From: Nitrospirillum pindoramense | GTDB taxonomy: Bacteria; Pseudomonadota; Alphaproteobacteria; Azospirillales; Azospirillaceae | Direction of reading: 5' to 3' | Assembly (NCBI RefSeq): GCF_007827955.1 | Contig: NZ_VITR01000008.1 | Span: 124,001-188,000, forward strand | DNA: 64,000 bases | The notes under the pieces: generated by a model | What the model saw: only the letters and a program-made list of their open reading frames with translations | What the model was told of the DNA's origin: nothing | The model's database searches: none | Program-made: the position numbers and the translations under genes | In this document: one piece after another, positions 25,955-34,767 of the stretch | Layout of the letters: every line of letters begins with the position of its first letter | Numbering within the stretch: position 1 is the first letter of the stretch

Positions 25955-26863
25955 TCATGATCGCCGCCTCCGGGTACGCGGGGCGGTCCGGGCACCGGCC
26001 CGTTCCCGCTCGAACGCCAGGCTGATGACCAGTGTTTGCGCCAGGCACAGGGACGCGGCCAGCGAGCGGAAGCCGCGCACCTCGGACTCGCGCACCTGCA
26101 GGACTTGCGCGGCCATCTTGGCCATGGGGCTGACCAGGCTGTCGGTGATGGTCAGGACCTTGGCCCCCGCCGACACGGCCCCCTCCACCGCGTGGACGGT
26201 CTCCTCGGCATAGGGGTGGTAGCTGACGGCGATCAGCAGGTCGGACTCGCCGATGGCGCCGATCTGCTGGCGGGTCAATCCGCCCACGCCGTCGACGAAG
26301 ACGGTGCGCTTACCCACCTGCTGGAACGAATATGCCAAGTAGGAGGCCACCGGGAACGCACGGCGGAAGCCCATGATGTACAGGGTCTGGGCCTGGTCGA
26401 TCAGCTTCACGGCGCGGGCCAGTTCGGCCTTGGTCATGGTCTGGCGCAGGTTTTCCAGCGCCAGCGTGTCCCGGTCCACGAACTCGGCCAGCAATTCCCC
26501 GTCGTCGCCCGTGCCGGCCTGGCTGTCCAAGGCGGCGTTGAACTGGCGCACCCGCTCGCCATAGCCCAGGGCGGTGTGGTTGGCCAGCAGGCCATCCCGC
26601 AGCAGGCGTTGCATGGGCATGGCGCCGGAATAGCCCAGCGCCTTGGCGAAACGGACGATGGCGGACGGCTGGACGCCCGAGCGTTCCGCCACCACAGCCA
26701 GGGTTTCCAACGCCAGATCGTCTGGATGGTCCAGGACGAAGCGCGCGATCTGCTGCAGCCGCTTGCTGAAGGTGTCGTAGCGTTCCAATATGGCGGCGCG
26801 CAGCTCTTCCGCCGTGCGCGGCGCGGTGGCACTCTCCGTCATCGTCCCTCCAGAATTCGACAT
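25955..26863 (-). CDS. iolR: MurR/RpiR-family regulator of inositol genes
   Basis: A 302-aa repressor with an N-terminal HTH_6 domain (about residues 15-90, with ERSGVQPSAIVRFAKALGYSG) and a C-terminal SIS domain (about 125-265) that would bind an inositol-derived phosphate as inducer. It lies between iolC-D-E-B and the divergent iolG operon, a normal position for IolR in alphaproteobacteria. The nearby GGAA-N6-TTCC site supports the assignment. Gene naming rests on family and context. Confidence 0.85.
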   Translation of the reverse strand: MSNSGGTMTESATAPRTAEELRAAILERYDTFSKRLQQIARFVLDHPDDLALETLAVVAERSGVQPSAIVRFAKALGYSGAMPMQRLLRDGLLANHTALGYGERVRQFNAALDSQAGTGDDGELLAEFVDRDTLALENLRQTMTKAELARAVKLIDQAQTLYIMGFRRAFPVASYLAYSFQQVGKRTVFVDGVGGLTRQQIGAIGESDLLIAVSYHPYAEETVHAVEGAVSAGAKVLTITDSLVSPMAKMAAQVLQVRESEVRGFRSLAASLCLAQTLVISLAFERERAGARTAPRTRRRRS

Positions 26864-27031
26864 GACCCTAAGAATAGACGGTCATGGGGCGAAGGCAACG
26901 TCACCCGGCGTTATGGATATTCCATCATACCCCATGGTATGATATTTTCATTCCATAATATGATCGTGACCGCCCGCCGGACGGCGACCCTCCGGACACA
27001 CCGGGCGGCCAGGCCTTGACAGGGAGCCTGC
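26864..27031. promoter_or_regulatory. Divergent iolR / iolG control region with palindromes
   Basis: ATCATACC (26924-26931) and GGTATGAT (26936-26943) form a perfect 8-bp inverted repeat with a 4-nt spacer. It is flanked by two ATTCCA half-sites (26919-26924 and 26950-26955) 31 bp apart, about three helical turns. The half-site also occurs in the iolC operator, so IolR probably binds here and represses iolG and itself. AGGGAG is 6 nt before the iolG ATG. Confidence 0.55.
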
Positions 27032-28027
27032 ATGTTCGACATCGCCATCCTGGGCGCCGGCCGCATCGGCCGTATTCATGCCCGCAACGTCGCGGCCCAT
27101 CCGGCCCTGCGCCTGAAGTACGTCACCGACCCCAATGCCGCCGCGGCCGACGCCGTGGCCGCCGAAACCGGGGCGACGGTGGCCGACATGGACACGGCCC
27201 TGTCCGATGGCGCCGTGAAGGGCGTGATCATCGCCAGTTCAACCGACCTTCACCTGGACCAGGCAGCCCGTGCCATCGCCGCCGGCGCCGTGGTGCTGTG
27301 CGAGAAGCCGCTGGACATGGACCTGGCCCGTGCCCAGGCTGCCGCCCCCACCCTGGGCGGCGACGCCCCCCTGCTGCTGGGGTTCAACCGCCGCTTCGAT
27401 CCCCATTTCGCCACCCTGAAGGCGCGACTCGACGCCGGCGCCGTGGGCCCCTTGGAAACCCTGCAGATCACCAGCCACGACCCGGCGCCCCCGCCGGTCA
27501 GCTACATCAAAGTGTCGGGCGGACTGTTCAAGGACATGGCCATCCATGATTTCGACATGGCACGCTGGCTGCTGGCCGAACCAGTGGTGGAGGTCTATGC
27601 CGCCGCCAGTTGCCTGGTCGATCCCGCCATCGGCGCGGCCGGCGATGTCGATACCGCCAAGACCATCCTGCGCACCGCTTCGGGCAAGCTGTGCGTCATC
27701 AGCAACAGCCGCCGTTCCGGCTATGGCTATGACCAGCGCATCGAGGCGTTCGGATCGCGCGGTCTGCTGCGCGCCGACAATATCCTGGAAAGCAGCGTCA
27801 CCACCTGGGGTGGGGCTGGCGGCAACCCCGGCATGGCCAGCGACGCCTTCCAGAACTTTTTCCTGGACCGGTACGCGGAAGCCTACCGGCGCGAGGTCGC
27901 CCACTTCGCCGACATCCTGGCCGGGACGGCCAAGCCCGGCGTGGGCTATGCCGATGGCGTGGCCGCCCTGGCCTTGGCCGAGGCCGCGGCCCGGTCGGCC
28001 GCCACCGGCCAGGCGGTCCGTCTATGA
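27032..28027 (+). CDS. iolG: Inositol 2-dehydrogenase, Gfo/Idh/MocA family
   Basis: A 331-aa NAD-dependent enzyme that would oxidise myo-inositol to 2-keto-myo-inositol, the substrate of IolE. It has the Rossmann loop GAGRIG (residues 8-13), the family motif EKP (91-93) and the catalytic region KDMAIHDFD (Lys167 to Asp175, with His172). GFNRRFDPHF follows the first domain as in inositol dehydrogenases. It starts a new + strand operon and overlaps the permease gene by 4 nt. A related substrate such as scyllo-inositol or an inositol derivative is possible. Confidence 0.85.
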   Translation: MFDIAILGAGRIGRIHARNVAAHPALRLKYVTDPNAAAADAVAAETGATVADMDTALSDGAVKGVIIASSTDLHLDQAARAIAAGAVVLCEKPLDMDLARAQAAAPTLGGDAPLLLGFNRRFDPHFATLKARLDAGAVGPLETLQITSHDPAPPPVSYIKVSGGLFKDMAIHDFDMARWLLAEPVVEVYAAASCLVDPAIGAAGDVDTAKTILRTASGKLCVISNSRRSGYGYDQRIEAFGSRGLLRADNILESSVTTWGGAGGNPGMASDAFQNFFLDRYAEAYRREVAHFADILAGTAKPGVGYADGVAALALAEAAARSAATGQAVRL

Positions 28028-29406
28028 CCCCGGCCACCGAGCCTCCCACTCCCACCGCGTTGAAGCCGGTACGCGGCATCGGCCTGGGCGGCGGCCTGGC
28101 CGCCAACATCCTGAACATGGTGGGCATCGGCCCCTTCATCACCATCCCCCTGGCCATTTCCGCCATGGGCGGCCCGCAGGCCATGCTGGGCTGGCTGGTG
28201 GGGGCCGTGCTGTGCGCCTATGACGGCCTGGTGTGGGCGGAGCTGGGGTCGGCCTTCCCACGCTCGGGCGGCCCGTATCACTATCTGCTGCACGCCTTCG
28301 GCCCCGCCCGCCTGGGCCGGCTGTTCAGCTTCCTCTACCTGTGGCAGTCGCTGCTGATCGGGCCGCTGTCCATCGCTTCCGGCACGGTGGGCCTGGCGCA
28401 ATACGCCAGCTTTCTGGCCCCGGACATGAAGCCGTGGCACATGATGGTGGTGGCGGCGGCCGTCTGCCTGCTGAACACCGCCCTGCTGTATCGTGACATC
28501 CGGTCGATCCAGCGCCTGTCCATCGGCATCACCGTGGTGGTGGTGGCCGCCTGCGTTTGGATCGTCCTCAGCGGCGCCTTGCACTTCGACGCCAAGCTGG
28601 CCTTCGACTTTCCCGAGGGCGCGTTCAAGCCCACGGGCGCCTTCTGGATGGGCATGGGGTCGGCCACCCTGATCGCCGTGTACGATTACGGCGGATACAA
28701 CAACGTCTGCATGATCGGTGAGGAGATCAAGAACCCCAGCCGCACCATTCCCCGCGCCGTGCTGCTGTCCATCGCCATCGTCGCGTTGCTGTACCTGGGC
28801 CTGAACCTGTCCATCCTGGGCACCCTGCCCTGGCAGACGGCGCAAAAGTCCGACGCGGTGGTGGCGGAGTTCATGCAGGTGATCTATGGCCGCTGGGGCG
28901 GCGTCGTGGTGTCCATCCTGATCCTGATCGCCAGCTGGGGATCGGCCCTGGTGGTGCTGCTGGGCTTTTCCCGTGTGCCCTACACGGCGGCGGTGGATGG
29001 GCGGTTCTTCAAACCCTTCGCCACCCTGCATCCCAAGGGCCGGTTCCCCACCGTGTCGCTGCTGTTCATGGGCGGTGCCTCGGCCGTGGCCTGTTTCTTC
29101 TCGCTGGCCGACCTGATCGCGGTGCTGATCGTCATCCAGACGCTGTTCCAATTCACCGCCCAATGCGTGGCGGTGGTCATGTTGCGCCGCCAGGGTCCCG
29201 CACAGCCCGGACAGTTCCGCATGCCGCTCTACCCCTTGCCCGTCATCGTCACCATCGCCGGGTGGATGTACATCGTCGCCACCAGCCAGCCTCGGCACAT
29301 CGCCATCGGCGTGGCCATGCTGGCCCTGGGCGTCGCGGTCTATCTGGCCCAATCCCGGCGGGAGGGGGCCTGGCCTTTCCGCCTGCCGGCCTGGCGGGCG
29401 CCATGA
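28024..29406 (+). CDS. APC-superfamily permease
   Basis: A 460-aa inner-membrane transporter with about 12 hydrophobic segments. It has the APC start motif GGGLAANILNMVGIGPF, the AELGSAFPRSGGPYHYL segment of TM3 and the GEEIKNPSRTIPRA loop, all typical of amino-acid/polyamine permeases. Its position between iolG and a sugar kinase, with 4-nt overlaps on both sides, is unusual because inositol is normally carried by ABC or MFS transporters. It probably imports the substrate of this operon, so the cargo may be an inositol derivative or an amino-containing cyclitol. The substrate cannot be read from sequence. Confidence 0.85.
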   Translation: MTPATEPPTPTALKPVRGIGLGGGLAANILNMVGIGPFITIPLAISAMGGPQAMLGWLVGAVLCAYDGLVWAELGSAFPRSGGPYHYLLHAFGPARLGRLFSFLYLWQSLLIGPLSIASGTVGLAQYASFLAPDMKPWHMMVVAAAVCLLNTALLYRDIRSIQRLSIGITVVVVAACVWIVLSGALHFDAKLAFDFPEGAFKPTGAFWMGMGSATLIAVYDYGGYNNVCMIGEEIKNPSRTIPRAVLLSIAIVALLYLGLNLSILGTLPWQTAQKSDAVVAEFMQVIYGRWGGVVVSILILIASWGSALVVLLGFSRVPYTAAVDGRFFKPFATLHPKGRFPTVSLLFMGGASAVACFFSLADLIAVLIVIQTLFQFTAQCVAVVMLRRQGPAQPGQFRMPLYPLPVIVTIAGWMYIVATSQPRHIAIGVAMLALGVAVYLAQSRREGAWPFRLPAWRAP

Positions 29407-30341
29407 CCACGCCCAAGACCCATGACGTGGCCGTGGTCGGCGAACTGTACATCGACCATGTGCTGAGCGGCTTCACCACCTGGCCCCAGCCAGGGGAGGA
29501 GGTGGTGACCGACGCCTACACCCGTGAGGTGGGCGGGGGTGCGGCCAACACCGCCTGCGGACTGGCCCGGCTGGGCCGCCGGGTGCAACTGGTCGGCATC
29601 ATTGGTGAGGCGGACGCCCCCTGGTTCAGGCAACGCCTGGCGCCCTATGGCCTGGGCACCGATGGCCTGCGCATCGGTGCCGGCCATACCGGGATCAGCA
29701 TCAGCGTCTCAACCCGCGAGGACCGGTCCTTCTTCACCCATATCGGCGTCAACAAGGCCCTGCCCGCCCTGCTGGCGGATCCGGCGACGGTGGCCGACCT
29801 GGCCCGCGCCCGCCACGTCCACTTCGCCCTGCCGTTGGAGCACGCGGTGGCGGAGGCGCTGCTGCCGGCCCTGCGGGCGGCGGGTTGCACCACCTCGCTG
29901 GATGTGGGGTTCCAGCCGGTTTGGCTGCCGGATCCCGCCAACCATGCCACCTGTCAGGCCGTCGACCATTTCCTGCCAAATGAAAAAGAGGGGGCGCTGT
30001 TCTCCGGCAGCGACGGTGCGGTGGACTACCTGACCCTGGCGCAGCGCCTGGCCCTGCCCCACCCCGTCCTCAAGCTGGGACAGCGGGGCGCCGTGGGGCT
30101 GGGCGGGGACGATCTCTGCGCCGCGCCGCCGCCGCCGGTGGAGGTGGTTGACACCACCGGTGCCGGCGACGCCTTTGACGCGGGCTACATCGACGCGCTG
30201 CTGGACGGCGCGCCGCTGCTGGAACGCCTGCGTCGCGCCTGTATTTGCGGCGCCCTGTCCACGCGTGTGGCGGGCGCCCTGGGGGGCATCCCCGACCGAA
30301 CGGAACTATGGAGCACCTATGAGCAGACCTACCGATCGTAA
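29403..30341 (+). CDS. PfkB-family carbohydrate kinase
   Basis: A 312-aa ribokinase-like kinase. It has the N-terminal GGGAANTACGLARLG signature (residues 44-58) and the C-terminal catalytic GAGDAF (253-258, with Asp256 as base). The family phosphorylates sugars, nucleosides and, in some archaea and plants, myo-inositol. The gene is coupled to the permease (ATGA overlap) and overlaps the GH4 gene by 23 nt, so the three products are probably needed together. It would supply a phosphorylated substrate to the GH4 enzyme, which is otherwise usually fed by a PTS. The exact substrate is unknown. Confidence 0.87.
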   Translation: MTTPKTHDVAVVGELYIDHVLSGFTTWPQPGEEVVTDAYTREVGGGAANTACGLARLGRRVQLVGIIGEADAPWFRQRLAPYGLGTDGLRIGAGHTGISISVSTREDRSFFTHIGVNKALPALLADPATVADLARARHVHFALPLEHAVAEALLPALRAAGCTTSLDVGFQPVWLPDPANHATCQAVDHFLPNEKEGALFSGSDGAVDYLTLAQRLALPHPVLKLGQRGAVGLGGDDLCAAPPPPVEVVDTTGAGDAFDAGYIDALLDGAPLLERLRRACICGALSTRVAGALGGIPDRTELWSTYEQTYRS

Positions 30342-31695
30342 GATCGCGATGATCGGCGGCGGCGGCGTGCGCACGCCGCTGGTCATCTTCGGCATCAACG
30401 AGGCGGCGGAGGCGCTGGGCGCCCGCGAAATGGTGCTGTACGACCCGGACCAGGAGCGCCTGAAGGTCATCGCCGCGCTGGGCCGCGCCGTCGTCGCCAA
30501 GGAGGGCGGCAGCCTGAAGATCCGGGAGACCGCCTCGATCGAGGACGCGGTGGAAGGCGCGGACTTCATCCTGAACAGCGTGCGCGTCGGCGGCATCGCT
30601 TCGCGTGCGGCGGATGAATTGGCGGCCATCAAGCACGGCTATCCCGGCCAGGAAACGACGGGACCGGCCGGGGCCGCCATGGCGCTGCGCACCGTGCCCG
30701 TGGCGCTGGAGCAGGCGCGGGTGGTGGAACGGCTGGCACCCAACGGCTGGATCGTCAACTTCACCAACCCGGCCGGACTGATCACCCAGGCCATCAGCAC
30801 CCATACCAGCGCGCGGGTGGTAGGCATCTGCGACACGCCCACCGAACTGCTGCACCGCATCACCCTGGCGCTGGGCGCCCGGCATGACGAGGTGGTGTGC
30901 GACTATGTCGGCCTGAACCATCTGGGCTGGGTCCGCCGCATCCGGCTGCGCGGCGAGGATGTGACCGACAGGGTGCTGGATGACGACAGCATCCTGTCGC
31001 AGCTCTACACCGCCCCGCTGTTCGACTTCGCCATGATCCGCACCCTGCGGCTGATCCCGACGGAATACCTGTTCTTCTACTACAGCCGCCGCCGCGCGCT
31101 GGAGAACCAGAAGCGCCAGGGCAGCAGCCGGGGCACGGAGGTGGAGCAGCTGAACCACGAGCTGTTCGCCACCCTGAAGGACCGGCTGGGCGCCGACGAC
31201 GGCGAAGGCGCGGTCGCCGCCTACGCCGCCTACCTGAACCGCCGCTCCGGTTCCTACATGAAGCTGGAGGCGTCGGCCGGATCCGCCTTCGACAAGGACG
31301 CGCCGTTCGACGAGGATCCGTTCCGCGTGGCCAGCGGCTATCACCGCATCGCGCTGGATGTCATGACGGCGCTGTGCGGCGACAAGCCGGCGCGCATCAT
31401 CGTCAACACCCGCAACGACGGCGCCGTCCCCAACCTGCCGGACGGGGACATCGTGGAGACGCCGTGCCAGATCAGCCGCGACGCCATCATCCCCGAACCG
31501 CTGGAGCCCCTGCCGGACGAGGTCCACGGCCTGGTGCAGTCGGTTAAGTCCTATGAGCGCGCGGCCATCCGCTCGGCCATGAAGACCGACCGGCTGACGG
31601 CGCGCATGGCCTTCCTGATCCACCCGGCCATCGGCGAGTGGGAGCCGTCGGATCCGCTGCTGCATGAGTTGCTGGATCGCTGCATCCATTGCTGA
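30319..31695 (+). CDS. GH4 family glycosidase (6-phospho-glycosidase type)
   Basis: A 458-aa NAD- and metal-dependent hydrolase that works by oxidation-elimination at C3. It has the Rossmann loop GGGG (residues 13-16), NFTNPAG (Asn150), the metal-site Cys171 in GICDTP and Asn200-His201 in GLNHLGW, matching the Cys171/His200 region of characterised 6-phospho-beta-glucosidases. The ATG at 30319 gives a proper Rossmann start and overlaps the kinase gene by 23 nt. Final gene of iolG-permease-kinase-GH4; a stem-loop follows. No PTS gene is nearby, so the phosphate presumably comes from the PfkB kinase. Confidence 0.88.
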   Translation: MSRPTDRKIAMIGGGGVRTPLVIFGINEAAEALGAREMVLYDPDQERLKVIAALGRAVVAKEGGSLKIRETASIEDAVEGADFILNSVRVGGIASRAADELAAIKHGYPGQETTGPAGAAMALRTVPVALEQARVVERLAPNGWIVNFTNPAGLITQAISTHTSARVVGICDTPTELLHRITLALGARHDEVVCDYVGLNHLGWVRRIRLRGEDVTDRVLDDDSILSQLYTAPLFDFAMIRTLRLIPTEYLFFYYSRRRALENQKRQGSSRGTEVEQLNHELFATLKDRLGADDGEGAVAAYAAYLNRRSGSYMKLEASAGSAFDKDAPFDEDPFRVASGYHRIALDVMTALCGDKPARIIVNTRNDGAVPNLPDGDIVETPCQISRDAIIPEPLEPLPDEVHGLVQSVKSYERAAIRSAMKTDRLTARMAFLIHPAIGEWEPSDPLLHELLDRCIHC

Positions 31696-31711
31696 CGCGG
31701 GACAGGTCCGA

Positions 31712-31739
31712 GCCCCCGTGTTCCATCGGAACCGGGGGC
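31712..31739. terminator. Stem-loop between convergent GH4 and GH2 genes
   Basis: GCCCCCGTGTTCC (31712-31724) pairs with GGAACCGGGGGC (31728-31739) around ATC, with one bulged base. It fills the 55-nt gap between two convergent stop codons, as expected for a bidirectional terminator. No clear T-run follows on either strand, so termination strength is uncertain. Confidence 0.5.
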
Positions 31740-31750
31740 CGGGCCGTCGC

Positions 31751-34678
31751 TCAGGCCTGGCGCACGACGACGTTGCGGTCGAAGCCGAACGCGGCACCGG
31801 CCGGGGTCTGGAATAGGACATCCAGACGCCGCTGCCCGGTGCCCGGGGCCAGCGCGACCTCCATCCGCCCCGGCATAGGCGTGGTCTTGCGGCCCAGCAG
31901 GCGCCCCCCCTCGTAAATGTCACAGACGCCGACCAGGCTGAGGAACACCACGCGCCCACCCTGGCGACCGACCTTGGCATGAGGGGTGAAACGGACGGAG
32001 CATAGGGTGTAGCCGTCTGCGGTCTGGGGATCGTGGGCCCATCGCGTGCCGAAATCGTCCCAGGGCGTGGGATCCGCCTGCCGGTACGCCAGCGCCGCCT
32101 CCTGGGTCGCGGCCAGCGGTGCCGCGTACCAGGTGTCCAGGATCAAGTCGGACCCCGTGGTCGCTTGCCGTGCCGGCGGGGGGACAGCGTCAACCGGAAC
32201 CCGGGCGCGGGCGGGCTTCAGGCCGCCCGCCGTCGCCGTGAGCGTCAGGGCTGGCGCCCCCGCCCGCGCCTGGACGATCACCTGCGCTAGGCCATTGAAC
32301 AGGGCGCGGCGCTCCCCCTTCTCCGGCGCGGCGCTGTTGGGGTCGCCATTGCCCAGGCCAATGATATCGCCGCCCTCGACCGTGAAGGTGACCAGATCCT
32401 GGGCCACGGGCACCGGCCGTCCCTGGGCGTCCACAGCCTCCACCGTGACGGGCATCGCGTCCAGGCCGTCGCCCCGCATCCGATCACGGTCCGGCGTCAA
32501 CCTCAGGGCCACGGCGGGGCCCGTGGTCTCCACCTGGGTGCGGGCCGCCACCGCGCTCCCCGTATAGCCCACCGCCTCCAGCCGGCCTGGGGCGTAAGGG
32601 ACCATCCAGTGGTTCATTTCATAGGGATCGGCCGCCTGGCGGCCCAGGGAGCGGCCGTTCAGGAACAACTCCACCTCCGCCAAGTTGGCGCAGGCCATGA
32701 CCTTGATGGGCTGGCCTTCGCGTCCCGGCCAGGTCCAGTGCGGCACCAGGGCAAGGACGGGCCGGTCCGTCACCCATTGGGCCTGATGGATGGAGAAGGC
32801 GGCCTTGGCGAAACCGCACAGATCCATGATGCCGTAGAAGGAGGAATTGGACGGCCAGCCCCAGGGTGACGGCTCGCCATGATAGTCGAAGCCCGTCCAG
32901 ACGAAGCCGCCGGCGATGAAGTCCCGCGTCGCGATTTCCTTCCAAGCGGCACGGTGGGTGTTCCAGCCCTTCACCGGGTCGTCATAGGCGGCGATGGTGC
33001 GGCTGTCCTTGTCCGTCTCATAGGCACCCCGGGTGCTGAAGGCGCTGGTGTCTTCCGAGGAGATCAGCGTCCTGTCGGGATGGGCGGCGTGGAAGGCGTC
33101 GTACTTGTCCTGCTGGTAGTTGAAGCCCACCACATCCACCGCCTGGGACACGTTGACGGGGGTGAACAGGCCGCCGTTCATGGCCGCCGTCACCGGGCGG
33201 GTGGCGTCCAGCGCCTTCACCGCGTGGGCCATGCGCCGCACCATCTCATAGCCGGCGGCGGAGCCCTGCATCGGTTCCTCATTGAATACGGACCACAGGA
33301 TGACCGACGGGTGGTTGCGGTCCCGCCGCACCATCCATTGCAATTGGGCCAGCGTATCGGGCGACGGGTTGAACTGCCGGTTCTCATCCATCACCAGCAG
33401 GCCGTATCGGTCGCACAGATCCAGCACCACGGCGGACGGCGCGTTGTGGGTGCAGCGGATGGCGTTGCAGCCCAGTTCCTTCAGCCGGCGGATGCGATAG
33501 TCCCACACCCCATCCGGGATGGCGGTGCCCACGCCAGCGTGATCCTGGTGCACGCACACGCCCTTGATCTTCAGCGGCCGGCCGTTGAGGAAGAAGCCCT
33601 TATCCTTGTCGAAGCGGGTGGTGCGAAAGCCGCAGGTGGTGGTGACGGCATCCACGCACCGGTCCCCCGCCATCAACCGTGTCTGGACGCGATAAAGGCT
33701 GGGTGCCTCCACACTCCATAGCCGTGGATTGGCCACGGCCAGGTCCAGGCGGGCGGCGCCCTGCTCCAGGGCGGGCACGGACAGGGGCGCCTGGCCGCTG
33801 GCCACCACCAGGCCTTCCGCATCCTCCAGCGTGCTGACCACGGTCATGACGGCAGCGGACGTGCCGGCGTTATAGGCGGTGACCTCCACCGGCAGCACCC
33901 ACCCGTCACCCGCCGGCACGGGGTGGGCGTAGACGCCGTCGGTCACGATGTGGACCGGGTCGCGCTTCACGATGCGGACGGGGCGATAGAGGCCGCCGCC
34001 CTCATACCACCACCCTTCCATGGCATGGGCGTCCACCCGGATGGCCAGGGTGTTCAGGTCGTCGCCAAAGGTGGCGAAGGGCGTCAGGTCGATGGTGATG
34101 CCGTTGTAGCCGCTCCAGTTCCGCTCAACCACGGTGCCGTTGAACCAGATTGTGGCGTGGGTGGCGATGCCGTCGATCTGCAGTTCGATATGGCGGCCCT
34201 GGTCGGCCGGATCGAAGCGCAGGGCGGTGCGGTACCAGGCGATGCCCCGCCGGCGGTAGCCCTGGGCCCGGTTGGCATCGGGCTGGATGGGCTGGAAGCT
34301 GACGAAATCATGGGGCACCTGGACAGCGCCCCAATCGGAATCATCGAACTCGGGTGCCGCCGCCCCCCAGGCCTTGCCCGCCTTGGCGTTGTCGTAGGAT
34401 TCGTCCTGGCCCAGGATTTCCGGAAAAGGGACGTCGCCCTCGAAAAAGCGCCAGCCCCGATCCAGCAGCAGCACCTGGCGCGCGGAGGCCGGGGGCGTGG
34501 CCCCCTCGAGATGCGGCAACGCCGATAGGCCACCGGCCGACGCCCCCGGGATGGGACCTGAGGCCACCATGGTCGCGACCGCGGCGGCGCCCGCCTTCAG
34601 CATCTGACGCCGACTGACATCCCGCCCCGCCAAGGCCCCCTCCCCCACCGTTCCGCAAGCGGCATTCAGCGCCACCAT
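31751..34678 (-). CDS. GH2 glycoside hydrolase (beta-galactosidase-like), Tat-exported
   Basis: A 975-aa exported enzyme with a textbook twin-arginine motif (SRRQMLKAG, from residue 22). GH2 sugar-binding, immunoglobulin-like and TIM-barrel domains run from about residue 68 to 640. The general acid is Glu467 (VFNEEP) and the nucleophile Glu542 (LISSEDTS). After the barrel come a DUF4982-like beta domain, an Ig-like bacterial domain (about 725-830) and a short C-terminal domain. This layout is common in beta-galactosidases but also in other GH2 activities. It follows a GPH-type symporter and a ROK regulator on the same strand, so the substrate is probably a galactoside or related disaccharide. 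Confidence 0.88.
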   Translation of the reverse strand: MVALNAACGTVGEGALAGRDVSRRQMLKAGAAAVATMVASGPIPGASAGGLSALPHLEGATPPASARQVLLLDRGWRFFEGDVPFPEILGQDESYDNAKAGKAWGAAAPEFDDSDWGAVQVPHDFVSFQPIQPDANRAQGYRRRGIAWYRTALRFDPADQGRHIELQIDGIATHATIWFNGTVVERNWSGYNGITIDLTPFATFGDDLNTLAIRVDAHAMEGWWYEGGGLYRPVRIVKRDPVHIVTDGVYAHPVPAGDGWVLPVEVTAYNAGTSAAVMTVVSTLEDAEGLVVASGQAPLSVPALEQGAARLDLAVANPRLWSVEAPSLYRVQTRLMAGDRCVDAVTTTCGFRTTRFDKDKGFFLNGRPLKIKGVCVHQDHAGVGTAIPDGVWDYRIRRLKELGCNAIRCTHNAPSAVVLDLCDRYGLLVMDENRQFNPSPDTLAQLQWMVRRDRNHPSVILWSVFNEEPMQGSAAGYEMVRRMAHAVKALDATRPVTAAMNGGLFTPVNVSQAVDVVGFNYQQDKYDAFHAAHPDRTLISSEDTSAFSTRGAYETDKDSRTIAAYDDPVKGWNTHRAAWKEIATRDFIAGGFVWTGFDYHGEPSPWGWPSNSSFYGIMDLCGFAKAAFSIHQAQWVTDRPVLALVPHWTWPGREGQPIKVMACANLAEVELFLNGRSLGRQAADPYEMNHWMVPYAPGRLEAVGYTGSAVAARTQVETTGPAVALRLTPDRDRMRGDGLDAMPVTVEAVDAQGRPVPVAQDLVTFTVEGGDIIGLGNGDPNSAAPEKGERRALFNGLAQVIVQARAGAPALTLTATAGGLKPARARVPVDAVPPPARQATTGSDLILDTWYAAPLAATQEAALAYRQADPTPWDDFGTRWAHDPQTADGYTLCSVRFTPHAKVGRQGGRVVFLSLVGVCDIYEGGRLLGRKTTPMPGRMEVALAPGTGQRRLDVLFQTPAGAAFGFDRNVVVRQA

Positions 34679-34747
34679 GACGGAATGCTAATGGCGGATA
34701 TCCGAGCCCGCAACGCTATTTCTATATTTTATTGTATTGGAATTTCC

Positions 34748-34767
34748 ATTCCGCCGACCGGCGGAAT
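34748..34767 (-). terminator. Intercistronic hairpin after the GPH transporter gene
   Basis: ATTCCGCC (34748-34755) and GGCGGAAT (34760-34767) form a perfect 8-bp stem with loop GACC, touching the transporter stop codon. On the - strand no T-run follows; GGAAATTCC and AT-rich DNA do. It may lower readthrough into GH2 or stabilise the upstream mRNA. The AT-rich part (about 34715-34745) could hold a separate GH2 promoter. Confidence 0.4.

Noticed and set aside
30319-31695. Malate/lactate dehydrogenase
   Set aside because: The Rossmann start is shared, but Asn150, Cys171 and Asn200-His201 are GH4 metal/substrate residues.
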